Source: Candidatus Goldiibacteriota bacterium (lineage in GTDB: Bacteria; Oederibacteriota; PGYV01). From it: DNA of 34,453 bases. The notes beneath the pieces are model-generated. The model ran no database searches and was not told where the DNA came from. It worked only from the letters and a program-made list of their open reading frames with translations. This document shows, piece by piece, positions 25,952-32,882 of the stretch. The DNA lies in the NCBI GenBank assembly GCA_016937715.1, contig JAFGWA010000046.1, forward strand, positions 1 to 34,453, given 5' to 3'. The position numbers were made by a program, and so were the translations under genes. The stretch's first letter is position 1. Each line of letters begins with the position of its first letter.

Positions 25952-26692
25952 TTACCTGACGTCTTTCACGACGCCAAGCGGATAATACTCCGCCATTTTT
26001 TCATCGACCCAGCAGTTCGCTTCCACAGGATCCATCTTCCAATTGGCGGGGCAGCATCCAAGCACTTCTATCATGGAAAACCCCACGTTATTAATCTGGT
26101 TTTCAAAAGCTTTTTTTATCGCCTTTTTTGCCTTTATTACAGACACCGCGTTTGTTACCTTTACACGCTCTAAATATTTTACGCCTTCCAGCGGGGCTAA
26201 AAGTTCCAGCATCTTAATAGGATAACCGTAATACCCGGCATCCCTTCCTTTAGGCGAAGTGGTCGTTACCTGCCCAAGCAGGGATGTCGGCGCCATCTGG
26301 CCGCCTGTCATTCCGTAATTCGTGTTATTAATGAATATTACCGTTATATTCTCGCCGCGGTTGGCGGTATGTATTGTTTCCGCCATTCCTATTGATGCCA
26401 GGTCGCCGTCTCCCTGATAAGAAAAGACAACGCTGTCCGGCTGCACCCTTTTTATCGCGGCAGATACCGCCTGATTTCTGCCATGCGGCGCTTCTGTCAC
26501 ATCAAAATTAAAAAAGTCATATGCAAAAACCGCGCAGCCAACCGGCGCCACGCCTATTGTCTTTTCCCTTACATTCAGTTCATCTATTACTTCCGCTATC
26601 AATTTATGTACCGTGCTGTGCGAACATCCCGGGCAGTATGAAGTGGATACATCTTTAAGCGATTCCGGAAAACCATATATTTTTTTCTCCAT
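25952..26692 (-). CDS. 2-oxoacid:ferredoxin oxidoreductase, beta (TPP-binding) subunit
   Basis: The product has 246 residues. It shows the cluster motif CPGC (20-23) plus Cys53. The thiamine-diphosphate motif begins GDGDLASIG (94-102) and ends with the paired Asn of IFINNTNYG (119-127). It binds TPP and passes electrons to iron-sulfur clusters. The start is one base after the alpha-subunit stop, with GGAAGGTGA as ribosome site inside the alpha gene. Sequence type (KOR/VOR) rather than direct evidence sets the substrate. Confidence 0.96.
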   Translation of the reverse strand: MEKKIYGFPESLKDVSTSYCPGCSHSTVHKLIAEVIDELNVREKTIGVAPVGCAVFAYDFFNFDVTEAPHGRNQAVSAAIKRVQPDSVVFSYQGDGDLASIGMAETIHTANRGENITVIFINNTNYGMTGGQMAPTSLLGQVTTTSPKGRDAGYYGYPIKMLELLAPLEGVKYLERVKVTNAVSVIKAKKAIKKAFENQINNVGFSMIEVLGCCPANWKMDPVEANCWVDEKMAEYYPLGVVKDVR

Positions 26693-26693
26693 A

Positions 26694-27746
26694 TCACTTC
26701 ACCTTCCCTTTCATAAAAGCCAGCAGCTCTTCCTGGCTGGGAAGCCCGCCTCCCGGCCGTCCGAAAAATTCCACTTTGGAATCATCCTGCACCGCAAGCC
26801 TTACGTCTTCCACCATCTGTCCCATATTCATTTCAAAGACAAAAACTTTTTTTGCTTTCTTTGCGGCTTCCTTTAATTCAGCGTATGGAAAAGGCCAGAG
26901 CGATATTGGCCGAAACAGCGCCGCTTTTAAATTACCGCTTTCTTTAATTACGCCCTTTGAAGTCCTTGCCACGCTTCCAAAAGCCACTATCAGATTGTCA
27001 TAACCGTTTTCCGCGCCCGTTAATTCGTACCTTACTTCTGCCTTTTTCATGGCGTCATATTTTTTCCATAATTCGTAGTTGTGCGCTTCAAGTTCGCCGG
27101 GCTTCATTAAAAGCGAAAGAATTTTTCTTGGCTCCCTGCCCTTGGCTCCTGTCAGCGCCCATTCAGAAGCAGGCCTGGGATTCAAAGGCTTCCTGCCGCT
27201 TTTAAGTTCTATGGTTTCCATCATCTGGCCTAAAAGCCCGTCCGTTAAAATCATGACCGGATTTCTGTATTTATCCGCCAGGTCAAACGCTTCAAAAGTA
27301 AAGTCGTACATTTCCTGTATGTTTGAAGGCGCCAGCGTTATCATTCTGAAATCGCCGTGCCCCGGTTTTACCGCCTGAAAATAATCACTCTGCGACGGCG
27401 CTATATTGCCAAGCCCGGGTCCGCCGCGCATTACATTTACCAGCACTCCGGGAAGTTCGCATCCCGCCATGTAAGAAATACCTTCCTGCATCAGCGACAT
27501 CCCCGGCGAAGACGAAGTTGTCATCGCGCGGGCGCCGGCTGCTGACGCGCCAAACACAAGATTGATTGAAATTAATTCGCTTTCCGCCTGCATAAAAACA
27601 CCGCCGGCTTCCGGCATGCGTTTTGACATGTATTCGGGAATCTCGTTCTGCGGAGTTATCGGATAGCCCGCGTAAAACTTACATCCCGCGTCCATAGCGC
27701 CTTCCGCTATTGCAATATTGCCTTTCATTAAAATTTTTCCGCTCAT
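26694..27746 (-). CDS. vorB: 2-oxoacid:ferredoxin oxidoreductase, alpha subunit (VorB-like)
   Basis: The product has 350 residues. The pyrimidine-binding domain begins with GAMDAGCKFYAGYPITPQNE and has QAESELISINLVFGASAAGA and the MTTSSSPGMSLMQEGISYM loop. A transketolase C-terminal-like domain follows (about 230-350). The pattern is that of the VorB group acting on branched-chain 2-oxoacids such as 3-methyl-2-oxobutanoate. 2-Oxoglutarate use cannot be excluded by eye. The ATG overlaps the ferredoxin stop codon (ATGA), with TGGAGG upstream. Confidence 0.93.
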   Translation of the reverse strand: MSGKILMKGNIAIAEGAMDAGCKFYAGYPITPQNEIPEYMSKRMPEAGGVFMQAESELISINLVFGASAAGARAMTTSSSPGMSLMQEGISYMAGCELPGVLVNVMRGGPGLGNIAPSQSDYFQAVKPGHGDFRMITLAPSNIQEMYDFTFEAFDLADKYRNPVMILTDGLLGQMMETIELKSGRKPLNPRPASEWALTGAKGREPRKILSLLMKPGELEAHNYELWKKYDAMKKAEVRYELTGAENGYDNLIVAFGSVARTSKGVIKESGNLKAALFRPISLWPFPYAELKEAAKKAKKVFVFEMNMGQMVEDVRLAVQDDSKVEFFGRPGGGLPSQEELLAFMKGKVK

Positions 27747-27964
27747 TTTTCATCCTCCAGAAACACTTCAATGGCGGCGTCCGGACATACTATGGCGCAC
27801 AGCATGCACCCCGTACACTTGCCGCAGTCATCAAATTCCACTACGGTATAACCAAGCTTATTAATTATTTTACCCGGTTTTAAAACACCTTTCTTGCACT
27901 CCGCGATACAAAGATTGCATCCTTTGCACCGCTGTGTACTGACTTTTACCTTCCCCTTTTTCAT
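27743..27964 (-). CDS. 2x[4Fe-4S] ferredoxin, delta subunit of the oxidoreductase
   Basis: The product has 73 residues. Two CxxCxxCxxxC motifs are visible: CKGCNLCIAEC and CTGCMLCAIVCP, each able to hold a [4Fe-4S] cluster. It is the first gene of the alpha/beta/gamma/delta set and of the long operon. AGGAGG is 13 bases before the ATG and AAGG is 9 bases before, so ribosome binding may be modulated by the hairpin that abuts it (27983-28000). Confidence 0.95.
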   Translation of the reverse strand: MKKGKVKVSTQRCKGCNLCIAECKKGVLKPGKIINKLGYTVVEFDDCGKCTGCMLCAIVCPDAAIEVFLEDEK

Positions 27965-27982
27965 AGACTTACGCCTTCCTCC

Positions 27983-28125
27983 TGAACCTATAGCGGTTCA
28001 AAAACGGGCCTCCCGCGGTATATCCCGCGCAGATTTATCCCGGCGCCCTAAAAGGGCGATTGCCGGAAATGGCTCCAACCCCTATCCTGGTGCGCGCGTT
28101 AACGCGTGATTACCATTAAGGGGCA
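27983..28125 (-). promoter_or_regulatory. Structured 5' leader of the oxidoreductase operon (possible attenuator)
   Basis: On the minus strand, in order: nested stems CCCC/GGGG, TGGT/ACCA and CGCGTTAACGCG (28079-28123); a strong CGCCCT/AGGGCG hairpin with outer CCGG pairing (28040-28066); CGCGG/CCGCG (28014-28029); and TGAACC/GGTTCA (27983-28000) touching AGGAGG. A short CGGG-AGG-CCCG stem followed by five T (28000-28015) shares bases 28014-28015 with the CGCGG/CCGCG hairpin, so the two exclude each other. I cannot match it to a named riboswitch class. A TATAAT-like -10 lies near 28135-28145 without a clear -35. Confidence 0.5.
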
Positions 28126-28206
28126 ATGACAGAATTATATTATAAAAATACCAATTTTTAAAGGGAAATCTGTAACGGCGGAGGCTTGGAGGCTTGGATT
28201 TGGTTG

Positions 28207-28260
28207 GAGCGAGCATACGCAGCGGAAATCCCGGCGATGAAGCGAATATATGAGCGTAAG
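28207..28260. repeat. GAGCGAGCATACGC-type intergenic repeat, copy 1
   Basis: It resembles 31262-31315: both start GAGCGAGCATACGCA, share TCCCGG in the middle and have TGAAGCGA and GAGCG-AAG in the second half. Identity is partial. The internal half-units GAGCATACGC and GAGCATGCGAG repeat each other. Confidence 0.7.
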
Positions 28261-28490
28261 AAGCAGGGATAGGCGCGTCCTTTTAGGGTACGGCAGTTGA
28301 TTTTATCTTTACCGAACTTCTGTTTTCCCTCCGTCCCTCTGTCCCTCATGCCTTTGAATTGCCTTAGTAGGCGCGGTTCTTCAGCCCGCGGTATAACCAC
28401 ATTATGTGACCAACTTATTTCTGCAACCAGCGGTTGCAGATTTGTGTCCTTATAACAGAATCTGACACCATTTTCTTGTTACTCAAGGCT

Positions 28491-28588
28491 ATTTCTTGCA
28501 CCATTGGCGCAAGTTCTTCCCCCGACATGCCCAGGGCGGGCAGCCGTACCTGCAACAACATATTATATCAAGCCCGTATTGCGTTATC
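28491..28588. repeat. 98-bp intergenic repeat, copy 1
   Basis: It aligns over equal length with 32433-32530. The first 28 bases, ending GCGCAAGTTCTTC, are identical, and the rest is similar (GGCAGC-TACCTGC, ATTATATCAAG, CGTTATC). The conserved start can form a TTGCGCC-AAT-GGTGCAA hairpin. It lies downstream of the propeller gene that ends at 28646. Confidence 0.88.
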
Positions 28589-28645
28589 TCTTAATTTTAT
28601 AAAAATCAAAGCTGAGGCAATACCTGACAACGAAACTATATCAAA

Positions 28646-29848
28646 TTACCAAATTCTTTTACCATTGGAAGATACTTTAGTAATACCATGTTTAGTGTAA
28701 ATGATATATGCGTCTGTTTTGACCTGAAATATTTTTATCGGTTCGGTATTAGACAGATAATCAAAAACATACATCTTTTTCGGAATAAAATTTGAATCCA
28801 AAAAAATCATCGAGACACTTGGCATTGAATAATGATATTTATTCGCTATTCCGATATACCCGTCAGCAGCACCATCAATTATTGATACAAATTTATAAAT
28901 CGGGACAGAAAATATTTGTTTTATATTCATCATGTCATCAGCGTATGTTATAAGTTTTACACCACTTTCATCAAGGCGACTCAACGATTCACATTCCAGA
29001 GGGGAAACAATCATATTTTTACACTTGAATAACGAAACAGGCACGGAATTACATCGCATAGTATCAAAACCTACTTCTATATTTAAATCAACGAACCGGC
29101 CTTCATAATCAAAAGCCGTACCTGCCGTCCATCTTCCGTCAGGCTCTTTAACACGTAATAATATTGAATCGTAATCAACCTTTGATACAACCAGGTACGT
29201 ATCATTATCAATTACTACTCCTTTTGGAAAATAAACTCTATCAATTTTACTGCCGCTTTCATAAACAGTTTCCCACACTGTATCACCGGAACTGCTTAAT
29301 TTAACCGAATATGGATTTGCATAGCTGCTATAAACCTTTTCAGATATTGCTATAATTCCATCATCAATACTTTCCGTAAGACTAATCGCGTTATCATTAG
29401 AAAATATTTCAGCGAATTTTTTATGCCAAACAATACTGCCACTTTGTTCAATTCGCATTATAAAAAGCTTATTGTTAGAAGTACCGGCAATATAGATTTT
29501 CCCGGATTTTGACTGATAAACAATTTTCGCAATAGAATTGGTATCATCACCATAAATTTTCTCCGAAAGCTTTTGTCCCTCGCCGCTGACGAACAATATG
29601 TAAATATTTTCATTTTTTTCATCGGTTGAAAAAGTTGAACCTACAAAAAGTAATTTACCATCCTGTAGCAATGTCATATCTTTGATAAAATGCTTGTTAT
29701 CATTGAAATTAACAACCGCAGCATTACTTTTAATAATAATTGTCGGAATTGCCGTCGGAGTCGGAGATGCCGCAGATTTTTCTTCAAAAGCTTTACAATT
29801 AACCGAAATTGCAAATAACATAATAATTAAAACAATTCTTGTTTTCAA
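28646..29848 (-). CDS. Exported beta-propeller-like protein, unknown function
   Basis: The product has 400 residues from TTG 29848, with GAAGGAG seven bases upstream. The N-terminal hydrophobic segment ends at Cys18 (AISVNC), a weak lipobox, so it may be a lipoprotein. A short SPTPTAIPT linker follows. The rest shows repeated short strand units typical of propellers (GKLLFVGSTFS, GKIYIAGTSNNKLFIMRIEQ, GSIVWHKKF). I do not recognise a catalytic motif. It is related to the protein at 32883-34190, sharing the same WHK-F blade. It starts 50 bp after the lipoprotein gene at 29899-31074, so the two are probably cotranscribed. Confidence 0.8.
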   Translation of the reverse strand: MKTRIVLIIMLFAISVNCKAFEEKSAASPTPTAIPTIIIKSNAAVVNFNDNKHFIKDMTLLQDGKLLFVGSTFSTDEKNENIYILFVSGEGQKLSEKIYGDDTNSIAKIVYQSKSGKIYIAGTSNNKLFIMRIEQSGSIVWHKKFAEIFSNDNAISLTESIDDGIIAISEKVYSSYANPYSVKLSSSGDTVWETVYESGSKIDRVYFPKGVVIDNDTYLVVSKVDYDSILLRVKEPDGRWTAGTAFDYEGRFVDLNIEVGFDTMRCNSVPVSLFKCKNMIVSPLECESLSRLDESGVKLITYADDMMNIKQIFSVPIYKFVSIIDGAADGYIGIANKYHYSMPSVSMIFLDSNFIPKKMYVFDYLSNTEPIKIFQVKTDAYIIYTKHGITKVSSNGKRIW

Positions 29849-29898
29849 TTTCTTACTCCTTCAAGCAGCATTTTGGGACAAGCGATATAAATTCTATT

Positions 29899-31074
29899 TC
29901 ATTCAAACTTAAATATCCTTATTTCATCACATCCTGATACCTCGGTATTATTGGTAAACGTTAAAAACAGATAACCATCGCTACTTTCCATACTTACGTT
30001 GCTGCCTTCATAGTTCAGTGACGTTTCACCTACGGATTCCCACCCGGTTATTTCTGCTCCTTTATACTTTTTAACCAGTACTTTATAATTTTCAGATTCA
30101 TCTGTATAAGCCACAAAAATATCGTTGTTACTTGCGGTAATATTAACAAATTGAACTTCACCATTAGAGAACCCGCTACTCCCCAAAAATGACCACAATC
30201 CATTTTGACACTTTAATACACTGATCTTATTTAAGTTGTCATAATCTTTATATGCCACATAAAAAATACCATTATCTATAGCTATATCCTTCATACATCC
30301 ATTATGCTCCGGCATACCATCGCTGATATAGGTCCAACCCGTAGAGCCTATCCATGAATGCTGCATAACTTTTATTTTATTGTTAACATCTGTATAAGCG
30401 ACGTATTCAATTCCGTTTTGAACCCAAATCTTGTTTGTGGAACTTAATCCCACCTCTGAAGAGAATCCCGGCGAGCCAACGCTTTCCCACCCTGTAGTTC
30501 CAGCTGCAACATATTTTTTTACGGTTAGCTTATTTCCGTTGTTAAAATCTTTATACGTCATATATGGAATATTATTATATACAAACATATCAATATCCTG
30601 GTCATAATTATCATATGCCCGGCTTCCTAAAAACTCCCATCCCGATGCACCTATTCCGGTATATACTCTGAAACTTGCCCCATAATCAAGACTCTCTTCT
30701 TCTTCCGTATACGCTATACAAGGCGAATAGTTTAAAAAGTTTAACGTCGCTCCTGAATGAGTCGATGTTACAAACTTGGGAGAACCAAGATATTCGAGAG
30801 AGTTACCTACTGTTTTTAACACGGAAATATGTGATGTAATAACACCGACATCCGTTGATTCTGTAATAGCTACATATGGCAAACCCGATAATAATTTCAA
30901 ATCCGTATGAAAGATTCTTCCCGTTATAGTTTTGCTGGCAATTTGCTTCCACTCCGCGGTTAAAGTTGCCGTGGGAGAAGCAGACGGAGCAGATGGTGCG
31001 GTTCCACCGTCGTTTTTTGAACAACTAAACATAAACAACATAATAATTACGAGTGAAAATAATTTTCGGAACAT
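29899..31074 (-). CDS. Lipoprotein with beta-propeller-like repeats, unknown function
   Basis: The product has 391 residues, with GGGAGGG just before the ATG. The signal sequence ends MFSC18 SKNDGG, consistent with a lipoprotein. A Ser/Pro/Ala/Thr linker (24-38) follows. The body has at least five repeats containing phrases such as YVAYTD, YMTYKD, FYVAYKD and IFVAYTDE alternating with GWE-(F/S)(L/V)G, suggesting a propeller. Such folds serve in binding or scaffolding, but no ligand can be inferred. A sigma-70-type promoter lies at 31112-31140. Confidence 0.82.
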   Translation of the reverse strand: MFRKLFSLVIIMLFMFSCSKNDGGTAPSAPSASPTATLTAEWKQIASKTITGRIFHTDLKLLSGLPYVAITESTDVGVITSHISVLKTVGNSLEYLGSPKFVTSTHSGATLNFLNYSPCIAYTEEEESLDYGASFRVYTGIGASGWEFLGSRAYDNYDQDIDMFVYNNIPYMTYKDFNNGNKLTVKKYVAAGTTGWESVGSPGFSSEVGLSSTNKIWVQNGIEYVAYTDVNNKIKVMQHSWIGSTGWTYISDGMPEHNGCMKDIAIDNGIFYVAYKDYDNLNKISVLKCQNGLWSFLGSSGFSNGEVQFVNITASNNDIFVAYTDESENYKVLVKKYKGAEITGWESVGETSLNYEGSNVSMESSDGYLFLTFTNNTEVSGCDEIRIFKFE

Positions 31075-31111
31075 AAACCCTCCCGTGCTTTATATATTTT
31101 TTTGATTATTA

Positions 31112-31140
31112 TTTATAAACTATTTTTTTTAATTAATCAA
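31112..31140 (-). promoter_or_regulatory. Sigma-70-type promoter of the lipoprotein gene
   Basis: On the minus strand TTGATT (31135-31140), exactly 17 bp (A/T-rich), then TATAAA (31112-31117), about 38 bp before the ATG at 31074. The surrounding AT-richness raises the chance of a false match. Confidence 0.6.
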
Positions 31141-31261
31141 CCTTTAAAAAAAGAAAGTCTTAATAATTAAATCCCCACACCCTTACTTTGGCTTAAACTG
31201 CGTTTAAAACTATATTTTTAGAAATACTTTGTTTGGATTATTGTCAGTTTGAATTTGTTTA

Positions 31262-31315
31262 GAGCGAGCATACGCATCGTAAACTCCCGGGCTGAAGCGA
31301 GCATGCGAGCGGAAG
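31262..31315. repeat. GAGCGAGCATACGC-type intergenic repeat, copy 2
   Basis: This is the partner of 28207-28260, in the same orientation, between the lipoprotein gene and the NmrA-like gene. Confidence 0.7.
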
Positions 31316-31382
31316 TGTTAGGGGGCAGTTTATTTTCGCCTTATCAGTCGTGCGTAAAACCGCATTGTTGTGAATGATATAA

Positions 31383-31412
31383 ATATCAAGTCATGAATCA
31401 GGCTCCGACACC
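31383..31412. repeat. 30-bp repeat ending CTCCGACACC, copy 1
   Basis: It is identical over 30 bp to 32831-32860. Here the palindrome partner is degenerate (TCGTGCCGG follows the T-run). It lies downstream of the NmrA-like gene stop. Confidence 0.92.
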
Positions 31413-31441
31413 GATTTTTTTCGTGCCGGCAGCATTTCACC

Positions 31442-32269
31442 TTACCATACACCCCTGAAATCATTTATGAACTCCGCCATTGTAACGGGTTTTTTGCCGG
31501 ACAGCCGCTCAAAATCACCGGAGGTTCCGCCGGCAAGCCCCAAAGCTGAAACGGAATAAAGCGCTGTTGTAACTAAGGCGTAGGTTAAAGGCTGCTTTTC
31601 AGAAATTTTTCTGATAAAAAAACTTAAAGGCCCGGGTTTTTTGTATGTAATTTTGCGCCCAAGCGCCGAAGTTAAAAGCCCGGCAATTTCATAATATGTC
31701 AACGCTTCGCTTCCGGTTATTTCATAAGCCTTGCCTTCATGCCCCGGTTCAGCCAGCGCTATATAAGAAGCCAGCGCCACGTCGCGCACATCAACAAAAT
31801 TTGTCCTGCCATTGCCCGCCGGCACATAAATCTCACTTTTATCCCTTATTTCCGCAAGATGCGCAGTTGTAAGATTCTGCATAAAAAACGACGGCCTGAT
31901 AAATGTCCACGAAATTTTTTTTAATTTAAGATAAGCCTCTATTTTGTTATGCGGGACAAACGTGTTCTTTTCAGCGCCCTGCAGCGATAAAAAAACAAAA
32001 TGGCGCACACCCGCGTCAACAGCCGCGTCTATCGCGGGAAATATGTATTTTTTTACGTTTGAAATCGCGGGCGGCCTCATCAGGAATACTTTGTCTATCC
32101 CGGCAAATGCCCCGGTATAAGTGGAAGGGTCCATAAAGTCAAAACGCCTTGCCCGCGGCGCGCCGGTATTTCTGGCAGCGACAAAAAATTCCGATCCTGA
32201 TTTTTCCAGCAATTTTACAAGTTCGGCCCCGGTATTACCCGAAGCGCCCGTTACAAGTATCGCACCCAT
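31442..32269 (-). CDS. NmrA-like / atypical SDR NAD(P)-binding protein
   Basis: The product has 275 residues. The N-terminal Rossmann motif is GASGNTG (8-14). It is followed by FLMRPP, GVRHFVFLSLQGAEKN and FIRPSFFMQNL, the usual landmarks of the NmrA/NAD(P)H-binding group (atypical short-chain dehydrogenases). The Tyr-x3-Lys pair of classical SDRs is not seen. Members include quinone/azo-type reductases and redox-sensing regulators; the substrate is not predictable. The start has GGAGAAG upstream. Long intergenic repeat regions on both sides suggest it is its own transcription unit. Confidence 0.88.
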   Translation of the reverse strand: MGAILVTGASGNTGAELVKLLEKSGSEFFVAARNTGAPRARRFDFMDPSTYTGAFAGIDKVFLMRPPAISNVKKYIFPAIDAAVDAGVRHFVFLSLQGAEKNTFVPHNKIEAYLKLKKISWTFIRPSFFMQNLTTAHLAEIRDKSEIYVPAGNGRTNFVDVRDVALASYIALAEPGHEGKAYEITGSEALTYYEIAGLLTSALGRKITYKKPGPLSFFIRKISEKQPLTYALVTTALYSVSALGLAGGTSGDFERLSGKKPVTMAEFINDFRGVW

Positions 32270-32432
32270 TATTTTATCTTCTCCAAAAAGTTTTTCAAAT
32301 CAGACACCGCTGTCCTGTCACCCGCTTACTTCTGTTTATTGCCTATTCATGCGCGCCGGGTATATAATCGTACTTACCACAACGCCTTTTATCAAGACGG
32401 TGTTGCTTTATGCCGGCTTGTGACTAAAGGAA

Positions 32433-32530
32433 ATTTCTTGCACCATTGGCGCAAGTTCTTCGCCCGCCGGACTCCGGGTTGGCAGCTATACCTGCCACAA
32501 CGTATTATATCAAGTTCATTTTTCGTTATC
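32433..32530. repeat. 98-bp intergenic repeat, copy 2
   Basis: This is a direct-orientation copy of 28491-28588, about 3.94 kb away. It lies upstream of the NmrA-like gene. Confidence 0.88.
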
Positions 32531-32830
32531 TTCATCATTTTCTAAATTATAAAAGCTGTAAGTAACACCTGACCCCCGGACTTGTTTGTCTATCAACATC
32601 TTTTTAAAATATAAAAGCTATAAATCAGGTCTGAGCCTCGACCTACTAAAGTTACCATCAATATTTTCTGACGAAGTTTAAACTTATACTTTCTACTTTC
32701 AAGGTCCGGCACCATTTTTTATTCTTTTTCTATAAAGACCCGGATGAATTTAAAATTGGCGGTTACTTAAACAAGTGATCCGAATATTTAAAAAAAATAA
32801 AAACTATAAGTGAGTTCTAACCCCCGGCCT

Positions 32831-32860
32831 ATATCAAGTCATGAATCAGGCTCCGACACC
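32831..32860. repeat. 30-bp repeat ending CTCCGACACC, copy 2
   Basis: It is identical to 31383-31412 and runs into the perfect palindrome at 32852-32882. Both copies lie directly downstream of a minus-strand gene. Confidence 0.92.
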
Positions 32861-32882
32861 ATTTTTTCTTTTTGGTGTCGGA
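32852..32882. repeat. REP-like palindrome TCCGACACCA / TGGTGTCGGA
   Basis: Perfect 10-bp arms (32852-32861 and 32873-32882) flank an 11-bp T-rich loop. It touches the stop codon of the gene ending at 32883. There is no T-run after the stem on the gene's strand, so it is not a classical terminator. The TGGTGTCGGA arm resembles REP units mobilised by RAYT transposases, but no such transposase is in the window. Confidence 0.85.

Larger units (their letters stand above)
27965..28645. other. Intergenic region upstream of the long operon
   Basis: It holds the structured leader (27983-28125), an AT-rich promoter-like patch, the GAGCGAGCATACGC-type repeat (28207-28260), a TCTGACACCA half-palindrome (28460-28469) and the first copy of a 98-bp intergenic repeat (28491-28588). 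I see no convincing gene; short frames here lack ribosome sites and protein-like composition. Confidence 0.7.
31075..31441. other. Intergenic region between lipoprotein and NmrA-like genes
   Basis: It contains the promoter at 31112-31140, the repeat at 31262-31315, and the 30-bp repeat with a REP-like half-palindrome at 31383-31412. No gene is seen. Confidence 0.7.
32270..32882. other. Repeat-rich intergenic region
   Basis: It holds the 98-bp repeat copy (32433-32530) and three degenerate units of about 40 bp that start near AAAAGCTRTAA and end in GACC or CCCCCGG (about 32546-32585, 32605-32646, 32803-32830). It also has a single GTCCGGCACC unit (32703-32712), the second 30-bp repeat (32831-32860) and a perfect palindrome (32852-32882). 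I see no gene. Confidence 0.7.

Noticed and set aside
28000-28030. T-box riboswitch before the oxidoreductase operon
   Set aside because: ACCGCGG is present but the required GGGUGG part and specifier layout are not seen.
28158-28400. 80-codon minus-strand frame upstream of the oxidoreductase operon
   Set aside because: Overlaps an intergenic repeat, no ribosome site, Arg-rich composition without domain pattern.
32852-32882. Rho-independent terminator
   Set aside because: Perfect stem but no T-run after it on the coding strand, and an 11-nt loop; more like a REP palindrome.
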